From positions 5,015-45,613 of the forward strand of contig NW_019773805.1 in the NCBI RefSeq assembly GCF_001039355.2: a DNA stretch of 40,599 nt. The letters are read 5' to 3'. Origin of the DNA: Lingula anatina. Its lineage: Eukaryota; Brachiopoda; Lingulata; Lingulida; Lingulidae. Shown here piece after piece: positions 9,661-19,417 of the stretch (within the stretch, counting starts at the first letter, position 1; the number at the start of each line of letters is the position of its first letter). The notes under the pieces are model-generated. The model saw nothing but the letters and a program-made list of their open reading frames with translations, was not told the DNA's origin and searched no databases. The position numbers and the translations under genes are program-made.

Positions 9661-10900
9661 TTCACAAAATGGCTTACTAGTAAGTAGAAAATCACACTGT
9701 TCTTAGAGTAGACTGCTAACTTGGTTATCTCGGGCAGTTTCACAAAGAATCTAAAAATCTATTTCATTTTTCTCTTTTAAATTAAAAGAAATTAGGGAGT
9801 AAATTAGAGGCCGCTCCGACGCCTGGCACTATTTTAATTGGATTATTATCTTTAAATTTCTGGAATATTGTTTCACAAGCTTACTCTATTTTATTGTCTC
9901 TATGGGGTATATGGAGACTTTGGTTTGAATGCTTTGGCCACTTTTGATAGGGTATTTTTGATTGTATTAGATTAATGTGGCAGTCTAAGGTTGTTCTAGG
10001 TGGTTTTCAAATTTATGCACCCTGATCATATAGCGATTTTACGACAATCGTTTACTATCCATTCAAGGTGACAGCCGAGTGTGGTAACTACCAAAATATA
10101 TGTGTGTGAATACTGCAAAACCATGGATATTGATAACCCGTATTCAAATATATCATTTTGTTATATGCCAACGATATTGGGGGAGGGGTGGAGGGGGGTC
10201 TTTGCTTAAATTTGTTTTGCATGAAATATAACATAAAGTCCCTGCAATTTTCACTTAGCAAAGAAATTACTGATCTGGGGCATCATTCTGAAAATTTAAA
10301 AGGCAAACGTAAAAAGGCCAGCAAATAAGGTGTACTAGTATATTATCAGAATGCACTACAGTGACTAGAGGCACCTGTGACCACTGTCAATCCTGTCCTG
10401 CATCAGCAGTGCATGGTTTGCCTACAGGTCACTTGCCTCAGTTTTTTGCCTTACAAGCTTGTAAGATAATTTCTGAATTCCAAAAAAAACATTTTGCTTA
10501 AAAAGACCTTTCAGAAGATATACATGTAACTTGTGTTTGTCTGGCACATTCCGATTTTTTTCTAAAATACCTAAGAAAAAGTGTAAATAAAACACAGCGT
10601 TTTTAAAAGTACAGGGGTCTCTCATATACTCCAGTTTAACATAAACACCTTGTATGGTATTCCATACAAATATGAAAAGTGCAAGGGCATGAAAACAACT
10701 TGTGTAGACCTTGATGAGCTCTCTAGCAAACAGCAGTCAGAGAACGCAATTAAAATTTAACATTCACACATATTACATCACACGTCATACCATTTGAGAA
10801 ATATAGTCCTACTAATAATTACAATTACTTCATTCAAGCACCTTTTTTTCGAGAGAGATAATGAAGTTTTACCCAACCTCACTTGATCTTCCTCTTTGAA
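9661..10900. promoter_or_regulatory. Divergent intergenic region MIF4G gene / CCZ1
   Basis: About 1.36 kb separates the MIF4G-gene ATG (minus) from the CCZ1 ATG (plus). No ORF of substance is present, so both promoters should lie here. Apart from the TCTCGCGAGA site close to CCZ1 I see no clear core elements. Confidence 0.5.
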
Positions 10901-10924
10901 GTTTGGAACCTAATATGCACGAGA

Positions 10925-10934
10925 TCTCGCGAGA
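10925..10934. promoter_or_regulatory. TCTCGCGAGA promoter palindrome
   Basis: Perfect 10-bp palindrome, extended to the 12-bp palindrome ATCTCGCGAGAT, about 90 bases before the CCZ1 ATG. In mammals this motif marks housekeeping CpG promoters and is bound by BANP. It sits in one of the few CpG-containing spots nearby. Confidence 0.6.
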
Positions 10935-11022
10935 TTCAAGATGTCAGCTTCCAGTCAAATATTTTTTCGAAATTAAGATAAAAAATAGATGTAAAGTTTA
11001 CGCTGTTTCTAACAAGTTGGAC

Positions 11023-11109
11023 ATGACGGGGAAGTCTCCAGAAAAGACACCAGTGTCTCTAGTCAATTTCTTTGTTTTTAATTCTGAGTATGGACCAAGA
11101 GAAGGAGAG
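11023..11109 (+). CDS. CCZ1: CCZ1 exon 1
   Basis: 29 codons from GACATGACG to donor GAG|GTAAAC, phase 0. It contains the family signature FGPREG (here YGPREG). Confidence 0.85.
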
Positions 11110-14100
11110 GTAAACCAGCAAGACGCGTAATCTGACACCCTTTTCATGTTGATGTTTCACTCCACCTCCTCTTCAGTTTAATTTATGCTCTCTTCAGTTT
11201 AATTTAATTAGTTTGTGCCGTATATCTGTATTTTATTTTAAGAACCCTTGATGTGGTATACTTGGAACACAATAAAAAGATTAGTAAATTATTTTGTCCA
11301 GCAATTTAAGCCATCTGAATATATTATTACCTGAGTACTGCATGATTTACCAATCTTTGATCTTCCCAGGAAGAAAAGAAGATATTGTACTATTATCCAC
11401 CAAACACTGAGTTAGATAAGAAGATCAAAGATGTGGGTTTATGTGAGGCAATCATCAAGTTCACAGAGTAAGTTTCAAGCTGTGTTGATCATTTTGATGG
11501 TAAGAAACAACATATTTTCATGCATTGGTGCAATTACTACAGAACATCACTTTAAATTTTAAGGTCTGCGGACCAAGTATTCCTGTCAAGCATTATTTAA
11601 TTATCTTTATTAATATTGGTTATGAAAGCAAATAATGATAATAATGATATTTGTTGTTTCTTACCACTTAAGTGTACAAGCATTATACAATCATGTTGTT
11701 CAGTGCTGTCCCTAACAGCAGTCACTCTTGGATAAAACTCTTGCTAGAATATATCTGGATGATTTGAGACAAATGAATATTTTGAACTTAAGACTTGTGA
11801 CAAAAAATGATACAGTATTTTACACCTTTTTTGGCCAAATAAGAATTTATGAAGTTTTTTGCTTAAATTTTCCATACCTTGAATGCAAGCTAAGTGCCAG
11901 CTTACTAGTAAGTTTGAAACTGTTATGAAACAACTTCGAGTAAGACTGTTTTTGTTATGTACAGACACAGATGTGTCTGTACATATAGCCATCATCTGCG
12001 TCTGTCGTCGCCGTCGTCGCCGTGCACTTTTACCGATAACACGATAAGTGGAAAACCATTTTATCTTTTGACTTGAAACTTGCAGAACTGATGAATATTC
12101 ATAATACGCAGGTCAAGTTCGAAAATCAGCATGATCGGGTCACTTTTAGGGAATTTATGCTGTTTTTTNNNNNNNNNNNNNNNNNNNNNNNNNNNNNNNN
12201 NNNNNNNNNNNNNNNNNNNNNNNNNNNNNNNNNNNNNNNNNNNNNNNNNNNNNNNNNNNNNNNNNNNNNNNNNNNNNNNNNNNNNNNNNNNNNNNNNNNN
12301 NNNNNNNNNNNNNNNNNNNNNNNNNNNNNNNNNNNNNNNNNNNNNNNNNNNNNNNNNNNNNNNNNNNNNNNNNNNNNNNNNNNNNNNNNNNNNNNNNNNN
12401 NNNNNNNNNNNNNNNNNNNNNNNNNNNNNNNNNNNNNNNNNNNNNNNNNNNNNNNNNNNNNNNNNNNNNNNNNNNNNNNNNNNNNNNNNNNNNNNNNNNN
12501 NNNNNNNNNNNNNNNNNNNNNNNNNNNNNNNNNNNNNNNNNNNNNNNNNNNNNNNNNNNNNNNNNNNNNNNNNNNNNNNNNNNNNNNNNNNNNNNNNNNN
12601 NNNNNNNNNNNNNNNNNNNNNNNNNNNNNNNNNNNNNNNNNNNNNNNNNNNNNNNNNNNNNNNNNNNNNNNNNNNNNNNNNNNNNNNNNNNNNNNNNNNN
12701 NNNNNNNNNNNNNNNNNNNNNNNNNNNNNNNNNNNNNNNNNNNNNNNNNNNNNNNNNNNNNNNNNNNNNNNNNNNNNNNNNNNNNNNNNNNNNNNNNNNN
12801 NNNNNNNNNNNNNNNNNNNNNNNNNNNNNNNNNNNNNNNNNNNNNNNNNNNNNNNNNNNNNNNNNNNNNNNNNNNNNNNNNNNNNNNNNNNNNNNNATTA
12901 AATTTACAAATAAGCTAACGTAGTTACGTGCCGTACAAAGAACACCCTCTAACCCCACTAGTACTCGAGTTACATTGTATATCTCATGGGATTCCCCTGC
13001 GAGAATATGGTGTGAGGTTAGTCTGTAAGTACTGGTAGATGACCACATTGAGCAGAAAAGGGTATTCCTCCTGCTTTACAGAACTATACACCTCAGGGGT
13101 AAAGTGCACTATCTCGCTTCATATAACTAGTAGTACGTACCCAGTGCGAGTGATTTGGCTGCGAGTGCGTTACCCGAGGAAACGTTAATTATTAGCAGTT
13201 ATCTACGCTTTTTAACTTCCTCTGCCAGACATTTTGATTTCCACTGCCATCTTCCCATTTTAAAGTACTTTTGGTAAATATAACTCGCTTACCTGCAAAG
13301 ATTCGGTGAGCAATTCCTCTTCTCCTTCACGTCCACGCTCACCTTCGAAACGACATGCTGTCTGCATTGTTTACATCTCGTATCTGAGTCGAGAAGCCGC
13401 GTTATTTCAAACTGTGTCAAGATGGCTGACGCCCGGGGTTCGAAAGTGGACGGTGAATATGATTCTTTTTTTCGATATTGATTAAGGCCATTTACCTGCC
13501 ATTTTATGCTTTACCCATAGCAATTGTTCTCAGATAAGTTAAAAAAGAAGCAATCCATGCACTAAAAAGGCGTTTTAATCCTATTTTTTGTCCCTTTAAC
13601 CTACTGACAGAATTTTTAAAAGTTTATTTTGACAATAAATGAATAAAAATTGGCCCACTTAAATAATATATAGTGCCTGTTTTATAAAGAGATTGATATG
13701 GCTGATAATATTTTTTTAGTTGACAACTACCCTGAGGTGAAATAGACCAAATACATGTAGTACATCTATGCATTTTGGAAAAATTAGCAACCATATAAGA
13801 TATTGTTTCAAAGGGGCATCTAGTTACCATTCTTAAACTAGTTAAGACAACTGATGATCCTAGCATAGGCCTGATTTGAGTCAGAAATTGGTCTTATCAA
13901 AGACTGCAATGAATATTTAGGTGGAAATGTTGAGGTTCACAAATTCTTAAAAAGGCCATTTATCTAATATTTCAGTCTTTCATGATTTGAGATGATAATT
14001 GTAGACTATTCTTCAGATCAAGCAATGATGATAATGAGACAATAGCCAGAGCACAGACTGGAGACTACTGGGTAGTGGGCAAGAAGTCAGACCAGCGGGA

Positions 14101-14429
14101 ATTCTATGTTGTCATCAATCAGAAAAATGCCAACCTTATTGAAATTAATGGTGATTATCTTTTTATGACTGTATATTTATCATTTATATGGCAATTAAGA
14201 GACATTTCACTGAGTTAACTGGATGGGCAGTTTAAAAATACAACACTAACATTTTCAGTATTTGGCAACAGAATGAAGATAATTGAAACTTACACTTAGT
14301 AAAATTGTAATGATTTGTTAAGAAGTTTTTAAGATATTAGTTTTATGATGATTATTATTTTTTATTTTTTCAGAGGAAGTGAAGAAGCTGTGCACGTCTC
14401 ATTTCAGCAATATTTTCTTTCTGGACTGA
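11023..14429 (+). CDS. CCZ1: Vacuolar fusion protein CCZ1, central exons missing
   Basis: Four exons are visible: 11023-11109, 11370-11467, 14017-14150 and 14374-14429. The first two encode SLVNFFVFNSEYGPREGE and then KKILYYYPPNTELDKKIKDV plus GLCEAIIKF, the longin-like start of CCZ1. The last two encode DYWVVGKKSDQREFYVVINQ and EEVKKLCTSHFSNIFFLD, its exact C-terminus. CCZ1 with MON1 is the exchange factor that activates Rab7 on late endosomes and lysosomes. Human CCZ1 has about 480 residues, so about 370 residues between the two parts are absent. They are not in the sequenced flanks of the N gap, and exon 2 (phase 2 exit) cannot join the exon at 14017 as a real transcript would. Either the gap is larger than 728 bases or the join is wrong. 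The start chosen is ATG 11023; an in-frame ATG at 10915 precedes the promoter palindrome and is unlikely. Confidence 0.85.
11370..11467 (+). CDS. CCZ1: CCZ1 exon 2
   Basis: Acceptor TTCCCAG|GAA and donor AGA|GTAAGT (phase 2). Encodes EEKKILYYYPP through KDVGLCEAIIKFT, highly conserved in the family. Confidence 0.9.
11950..12168 (+). repeat. Dispersed repeat running into the gap
   Basis: Inverted copy of 1-215. The near-palindrome TGTACAGACACAGATGTGTC-TGTACA occupies 11958-11983. The known copy edge is at the palindrome; the other edge is lost in the N run. That base 1 of the window and the gap edge fall at nearly the same point of the repeat suggests the assembler broke at this repeat on both sides. 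Confidence 0.8.
12169..12896. other. Assembly gap, 728 N
   Basis: All bases are N. It separates the 5' and 3' parts of CCZ1 and begins inside a repeat. Confidence 1.
13293..13367 (-). CDS. Candidate first coding exon, unknown gene
   Basis: From the ATG at 13367, 25 codons stay open (MQTACRFEGERGREGEEELL, then TESLQ) to a good donor CAG|GTAAGC, phase 0. An alternative is MSFR from the ATG at 13356, ending at the donor AAG|GTGAGC. The surrounding 13290-13460 is CpG-rich for this window. No further exon is seen because the gap follows. I do not recognise the protein. Confidence 0.35.
13422..13452 (+). CDS. Candidate first coding exon, unknown gene
   Basis: ATG in good context (CAAGATGGCT) opens MADARGSKVD plus one base, then donor G|GTGAAT. 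It lies 54 bp from the divergent minus-strand ATG at 13367. Its phase does not match the CCZ1 exon at 14017, and no other downstream exon was found. Confidence 0.3.
14017..14150 (+). CDS. CCZ1: CCZ1 penultimate exon
   Basis: Acceptor TTCTTCAG|A and donor AATG|GTGATT. Encodes SSNDDNETIARAQTGDYWVV, then GKKSDQREFYVVINQKNANL, closely matching the human C-terminal region. Confidence 0.9.
14374..14429 (+). CDS. CCZ1: CCZ1 last exon
   Basis: Acceptor TTTTTTCAG|AG; encodes EVKKLCTSHFSNIFFLD and TGA (14427-14429). The ending SNIFFLD equals the family C-terminus. Confidence 0.9.
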
Positions 14430-14641
14430 AATCAAAATTTCAGCAATCAAGTGCAATATGTTTTTGTTAAAAATGAGGATAGAAATTTGTCATAAAATAA
14501 TGAACTTCGATCGGATGATTCAGTTGGCAAGGGACAATTATCAAGTAAATCTCTTCAAGAACAGTCAGAAGAATAATATATTCCTTAGGATTAATTACAC
14601 ACTATGACAATCTTTATCCTTCAGTTATATTTAAGTTTTTA

Positions 14642-14898
14642 GGCCCCAATCCCATAGACACAATTAGTCCACGCAGAACTGAACTCTACAGGGACTCTTG
14701 CTGAATGCAGCCAGGTTAACCGAATGACATGCCGCCTCCTGGTGTCAAGTAGAATACAGAAAATCTGGTGATTATAGGAGTACCTTGGAGACGAGAGGAG
14801 GTGTGCCATACAGTTCAGCCTAATTGCAGTTAGCAAGATCCCCTGCAGAGTTGGGTCAATCCACATGGACCGATGATGATATCTTTGTGAAAAGGGTC
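14642..14898. mobile_element. MITE (foldback), ~257 bp
   Basis: The left arm GAACTCTACAGGGACTCTTG and what follows pairs with the reverse complement of the right arm, CAACTCTGCAGGGGATCTTG, over about 100 bp with mismatches. Tips GGCCCCAATCCCATAG and GACCCTTTTCACAAAG resemble those of the MITEs at 9056 and 33959. It lies just downstream of CCZ1. Confidence 0.7.
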
Positions 14899-17800
14899 TC
14901 ATTTATATTTTGGAGGTTCAATTAATCCATCTGGAAGAGAACATACTAGAGATCAAAAACTGGATTTGGCAGATCACTAAGATGTGATTATTTTTTAAAT
15001 AGGAGGACATTACTGATATGATAAACATGATTGTGCTCTGTGTTACATTGTAATTACAATGGGATTCATGACCTTTGATCTTTTTTTAAAATGATTTTTG
15101 TGTTTATTGGATGCTTTCTCACCTAATAATAAATTATGTTTTGTCTAAATAGACTTTTTGTATGAAGGATGGGCACAAACAACGGAAAATCATCAAATTG
15201 ATGGCACATTTTTTGATGTTATATTGCTTTTTATCATAGTACTATTTTAGTATTTTTTTTCCAGCAGTATCATTTTATCTATGCCAGTGGGAAGGTTGTA
15301 CTTTCATCAGTATTGATTTTCCTGTTTGTATGTGCCTTAGACAACGGTTTCATAATTGTCAGTTCATATCTCTGACAAAGAAAATATAAATCTGAATTCA
15401 TTCATCATAGTTGATCAACCACTGTATTAATTTGTGTCGCAGTGGCAGAGTGTTCCCCAAGGAACAATTTTAGTTTAAAGTCACCTTATGGCTAAAGCAT
15501 AAGATATTGCAATAATTGATCAATTTAACACATGCTTGATAATTGCCAAGTTAAATTTGAATGATGAAAGACTGTTTTGCCACATTTTCTGAGTCTTCAT
15601 TTTTCTTCAGTAAAATCAAACTTCTTGTCTGCCTATATCTGTATTACATAATGAAAAGTAAAAAAAGCATTGTCTTTTACCTAAATGCAGCTTTTATTGT
15701 AGACTTCTCAGAGGTCTATTGCCATGTCTAATACCTGGCTTGGTTTCTAAATTGTGAAAAAATCTTTTACTGGATTTGAACACAAAGTCAGTCCATGTAA
15801 TGGTTACACTGACTTAAGCCAATTAAGTATTTTTGAAAGTTACATATAATTTTTCATTGGTATTAGTTTGGAAATCTGATGGAACTTTTTGTATCTACAA
15901 CTACATGTATTAGAAACCTGCAATTCAAGATATAATGGCAAAACACTACTTTACACCCATTTGATCAGTTTGGCAGATCTTTATTTCATTTCTCTCAAAT
16001 CAAATCACATTTTACACAGCAATTGGCTTCTTAATAAACAATACATCATCCATGTGTGTTTGCACACACTGGCATGTGTACGAGCATGTGCATGTGTGTG
16101 CTTACGTAGTTTAACTAACAAGTGAGCACTGCATTTTGCAATTACTTCTAACAATATGTACACATTGGCATTGAGGCGGTTGACCTGGGTTCTTGAAATA
16201 CTCCTTAACTAATACAATTATTAATACAACAACAGGAATGTTTACATAGACTTTTGCTATTTGGAAAGATTTACAACATGTGGTGCTCTCAACAATATAA
16301 ATATATTTTCATAAAATGAGCGACTATTTTTGACTGATGGCTACTTATTAACCAAAATTTAAATAGGTAAACCAAGAAAAAAGGATAAACTTCACTAGAG
16401 ATTCAAAAAAAAAAATTTAAATGCAGAACTTTGCCATGCAATGAACTACAGACAGAGTTTAATTTTTTTTACTTTGAGTACATCTTTTCATACAAACATA
16501 CAATCACTTCTGATGTCTGCCTTTTATAGGAAGGCAATTAGCACTTTCACTTCTCAGCCACATTTTCAAATATCATTCCATAAAACGGACACTTTGCTGT
16601 AAACTTTAAACCATGAAATTTGCATCCTCTAAAAATTGGAATGTACTAAAACTCCAGTCCATTTATGATTTGTAGGTAAGTGACAATCAAGTTGTTTCAA
16701 AACCAACTGATAACTATCTGTACTTGTGCATGGATGACAACATCTGTAGCATTGTTTAAAACAAGATTAAAGAAAGGTATATTCTTTCAGTACTGTGCAC
16801 CACAAGTAATTTAAAATCAAATATGTATGTATTGCACAGTGGCCGGCATATAGTTATTGGTTTATATAATAATAATAATAATAATCACATGCAGCTCATT
16901 TCCCATTTTAAAACTTTTACAATTATAATAGTAATTTCTATTGCTTTTTTCTTATATGTCATTATACATATTTCTAGCTGAGCACCAACAAATATTTTTC
17001 ACTGTTCATTTTTTACAGCACCAAGATATTTACAGCCCTCAGCTCTTATTTTGAAACTATATAGAACAATTTGGAAAACACAACATTTTATCACATTTCT
17101 AATAGGTAGATTCTGCATTTTTTCCAACTAGATAGGCTTGACAAGTGCTCTGAGTACACTTCACTTCTGTATTGTTTTACTATTTTACAGACTAGAAGGG
17201 TTAAAACATTGCTATCATCTAAATGAACCCAATTACTGTTTTTTACTAATAACCACACATAAGCAAAATTAAATGTGGCATTTACCCAGGCTGATCTTGG
17301 ATAAATTAACTGCGTAAGATTATAGATGTTACACCCCTCTCAAAATTAAGATTACAATTTTTTTCATTTTTTTTCTGCTTTTTGTTTTTTAAATTAGATA
17401 TCTTTTTGGCGAAACTATACAAAGTATTATACTGGTAGTTCAAACACTGTTATTGATCCAAGACAAATGTCCATATTGTACATAATCTTTAATGGAAATC
17501 TCCTTTCTCAACCAAATATTTCCCTTTCAAACAGCTAAGGTGCTTGTACAAATTAATCTATTTATGCAAGTTTCACAAAACTGATATTATAAATTATTGT
17601 TTTATTGTACATGTAAAACTATAATTATATCAATAATCCTGTCAAATATAAATGATTATATAGAGGTATTACCTGGGTGTGTTTACTTCAAACGTGTTTT
17701 GGGAAACCTCAGATTTTTAAAAATGTACTTATTAAAAGAAATTTTTTTTTGTAAAATATCATTGCATCTTGGTCAAATGTGCATGTTAATAGTATATATG

Positions 17801-18450
17801 AGGTGGGGGGAAATCACAAACTTTATTCTTACAAAGATTAAAAACTTTCCTCTATTCTTAAAGAAAAATTTACTTTTTACTTTTTCATGATATTGCCTGA
17901 CAAAATTTTTGACTCTGTACATATAACTATGAATTAATTTATATGTGGTTATGGTTTGACCTTTTCAAGGGAAAACTGAAGTATACAGATACTGTATTTT
18001 TTAAATAATAAATTCTTAAACTAATTCTAATTGGATGTAAGCAACAAAACTGAAAAGCAGGCTACCCTGTTGTTATAATCTATGCAGTAAAAGAACCACC
18101 AATTCTAAATAGAAATACTATTTTATGATTTCAAAATTATGTATGTATGTAAGGATTGATAAATTTTGCCATTTACAAGATCAAGTCATTACCACACTCA
18201 TAAAACATGAGACATTTTATTTTAATTATTTTTTTAAATGCTGATTATTATAGGTAACATTTAGTGATTTACTGTTCCCCTTTTTGAGGTTACGCATACC
18301 ACATTTTACCTTGTGTTAAACACAATATATTTCCTTAAGATGAAACAGAACCCAAATCTTCCACATTCACATCTCACTGGATACCAGCTTATAGAATAAT
18401 TTTGCCATTTCCTGGCTGTGCTTCTCCATCCATTTGTATATAGTAAATGT
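14899..18450. other. Convergent spacer CCZ1 / CHT1
   Basis: AT-rich sequence with an (ATA)n run near 16868-16885 and scattered ORFs without recognisable content. It holds the CCZ1 3' UTR at the left and the CHT1 3' UTR at the right; no other gene is seen. Confidence 0.5.
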
Positions 18451-18456
18451 TTTATT
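18451..18456 (-). other. Possible CHT1 poly(A) signal
   Basis: AATAAA on the minus strand, 278 bases after the CHT1 stop. Others occur further away in this AT-rich DNA. Confidence 0.35.
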
Positions 18457-18733
18457 TACAGGACATATAATTACAGGGCTTCAGTAAATGCAAACCACTT
18501 CTTCAGATAAGACAAGACTACTATTACATAATTGTTGTACTAACATCATCAGATTTATCTAACCAGATTGTAGTAGTACACATATAAACTATATTATTTT
18601 GCTCTTAGGTTTCTTCATACTTATACTGGTTGGTACCTTAATTTTGCTCTATTTGTCTATGTACAGGACATAAAGTAACAGGAAGTTGTAAAGTGATTAT
18701 TAAAACTACAGAACCTAACAGGGAAAGACAGCA

Positions 18734-19417
18734 TTAAAGCCCAGTTGATTCATCTGATGACTCCCCCTCGTCTTTGTCGAAAGATTTACTGGTTCGGTGA
18801 TTATTAGAGTTGGGGGTAGGAGGCTGGGACAAGTTTTCCGCATTAAGTAGGTCGCTCTTTGAGAACTTAAGTGCAGGGTTGACCTTCCCGTTGGTTTCGT
18901 AAGTTTTTTGGTCTAAAGTAATGCTCGTCATCTCTGCTTCTGAGGGGGTGGCAGCTCTCAGCCCTGTTTTCTCCTCTGGGATATTGACTATACATTGAAA
19001 AACATCATAATGCTTGGGCAGCATCCCATTTTCAAAGACATACTTAAATGGCAAAGACACAGCCCATATAGTAAATAATGTTATCAGCATGGAGAGAGTC
19101 TTGTATGGGAATAACTGTGCATTATTTTTCTCGTCGTAAAATGGATACTTGATCAATGGATGTAAGCCAATCAACATCTCACCCCCAGCAAGACGGAAGA
19201 ACAGACCAAATATAAACCCTGCTAAAGATCCGTAAGTGTTGGCAGCTTTCAAGTAGATCACGCAGACGAGTTGGGGGAACAGAATGACGTAGACGAGATC
19301 GGAGCATAAGAACCATAAGCCATAGATTGTAGAGATTGTGATCCCCATTATTGTAGCCAAGGCGCCAACTCCAAAGATGGCAAAACGCATGACCCAAATG
19401 ATTTCACGCTCAGATGC
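18734..19417 (-). CDS. SLC5A7: CHT1 exon 8 and stop
   Basis: Acceptor TTTTCAG|GCA; 227 codons plus TAA. Encodes the last transmembrane helices and a tail of about 100 residues: [36 protein letters not shown] and the acidic end [12 protein letters not shown]. Confidence 0.95.
   Translation of the reverse strand, partial: ASEREIIWVMRFAIFGVGALATIMGITISTIYGLWFLCSDLVYVILFPQLVCVIYLKAANTYGSLAGFIFGLFFRLAGGEMLIGLHPLIKYPFYDEKNNAQLFPYKTLSMLITLFTIWAVSLPFKYVFENGMLPKHYDVFQCIVNIPEEKTGLRAATPSEAEMTSITLDQKTYETNGKVNPALKFSKSDLLNAENLSQPPTPNSNNHRTSKSFDKDEGESSDESTGL

Noticed and set aside
10915-11022. N-terminal extension of CCZ1 from an upstream in-frame ATG
   Set aside because: It would translate sequence including the TCTCGCGAGA promoter element and has no counterpart in CCZ1; ATG 11023 fits the family length.
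12073-13048. Open frames of 250-300 codons across the gap
   Set aside because: They are almost wholly N and carry no information.
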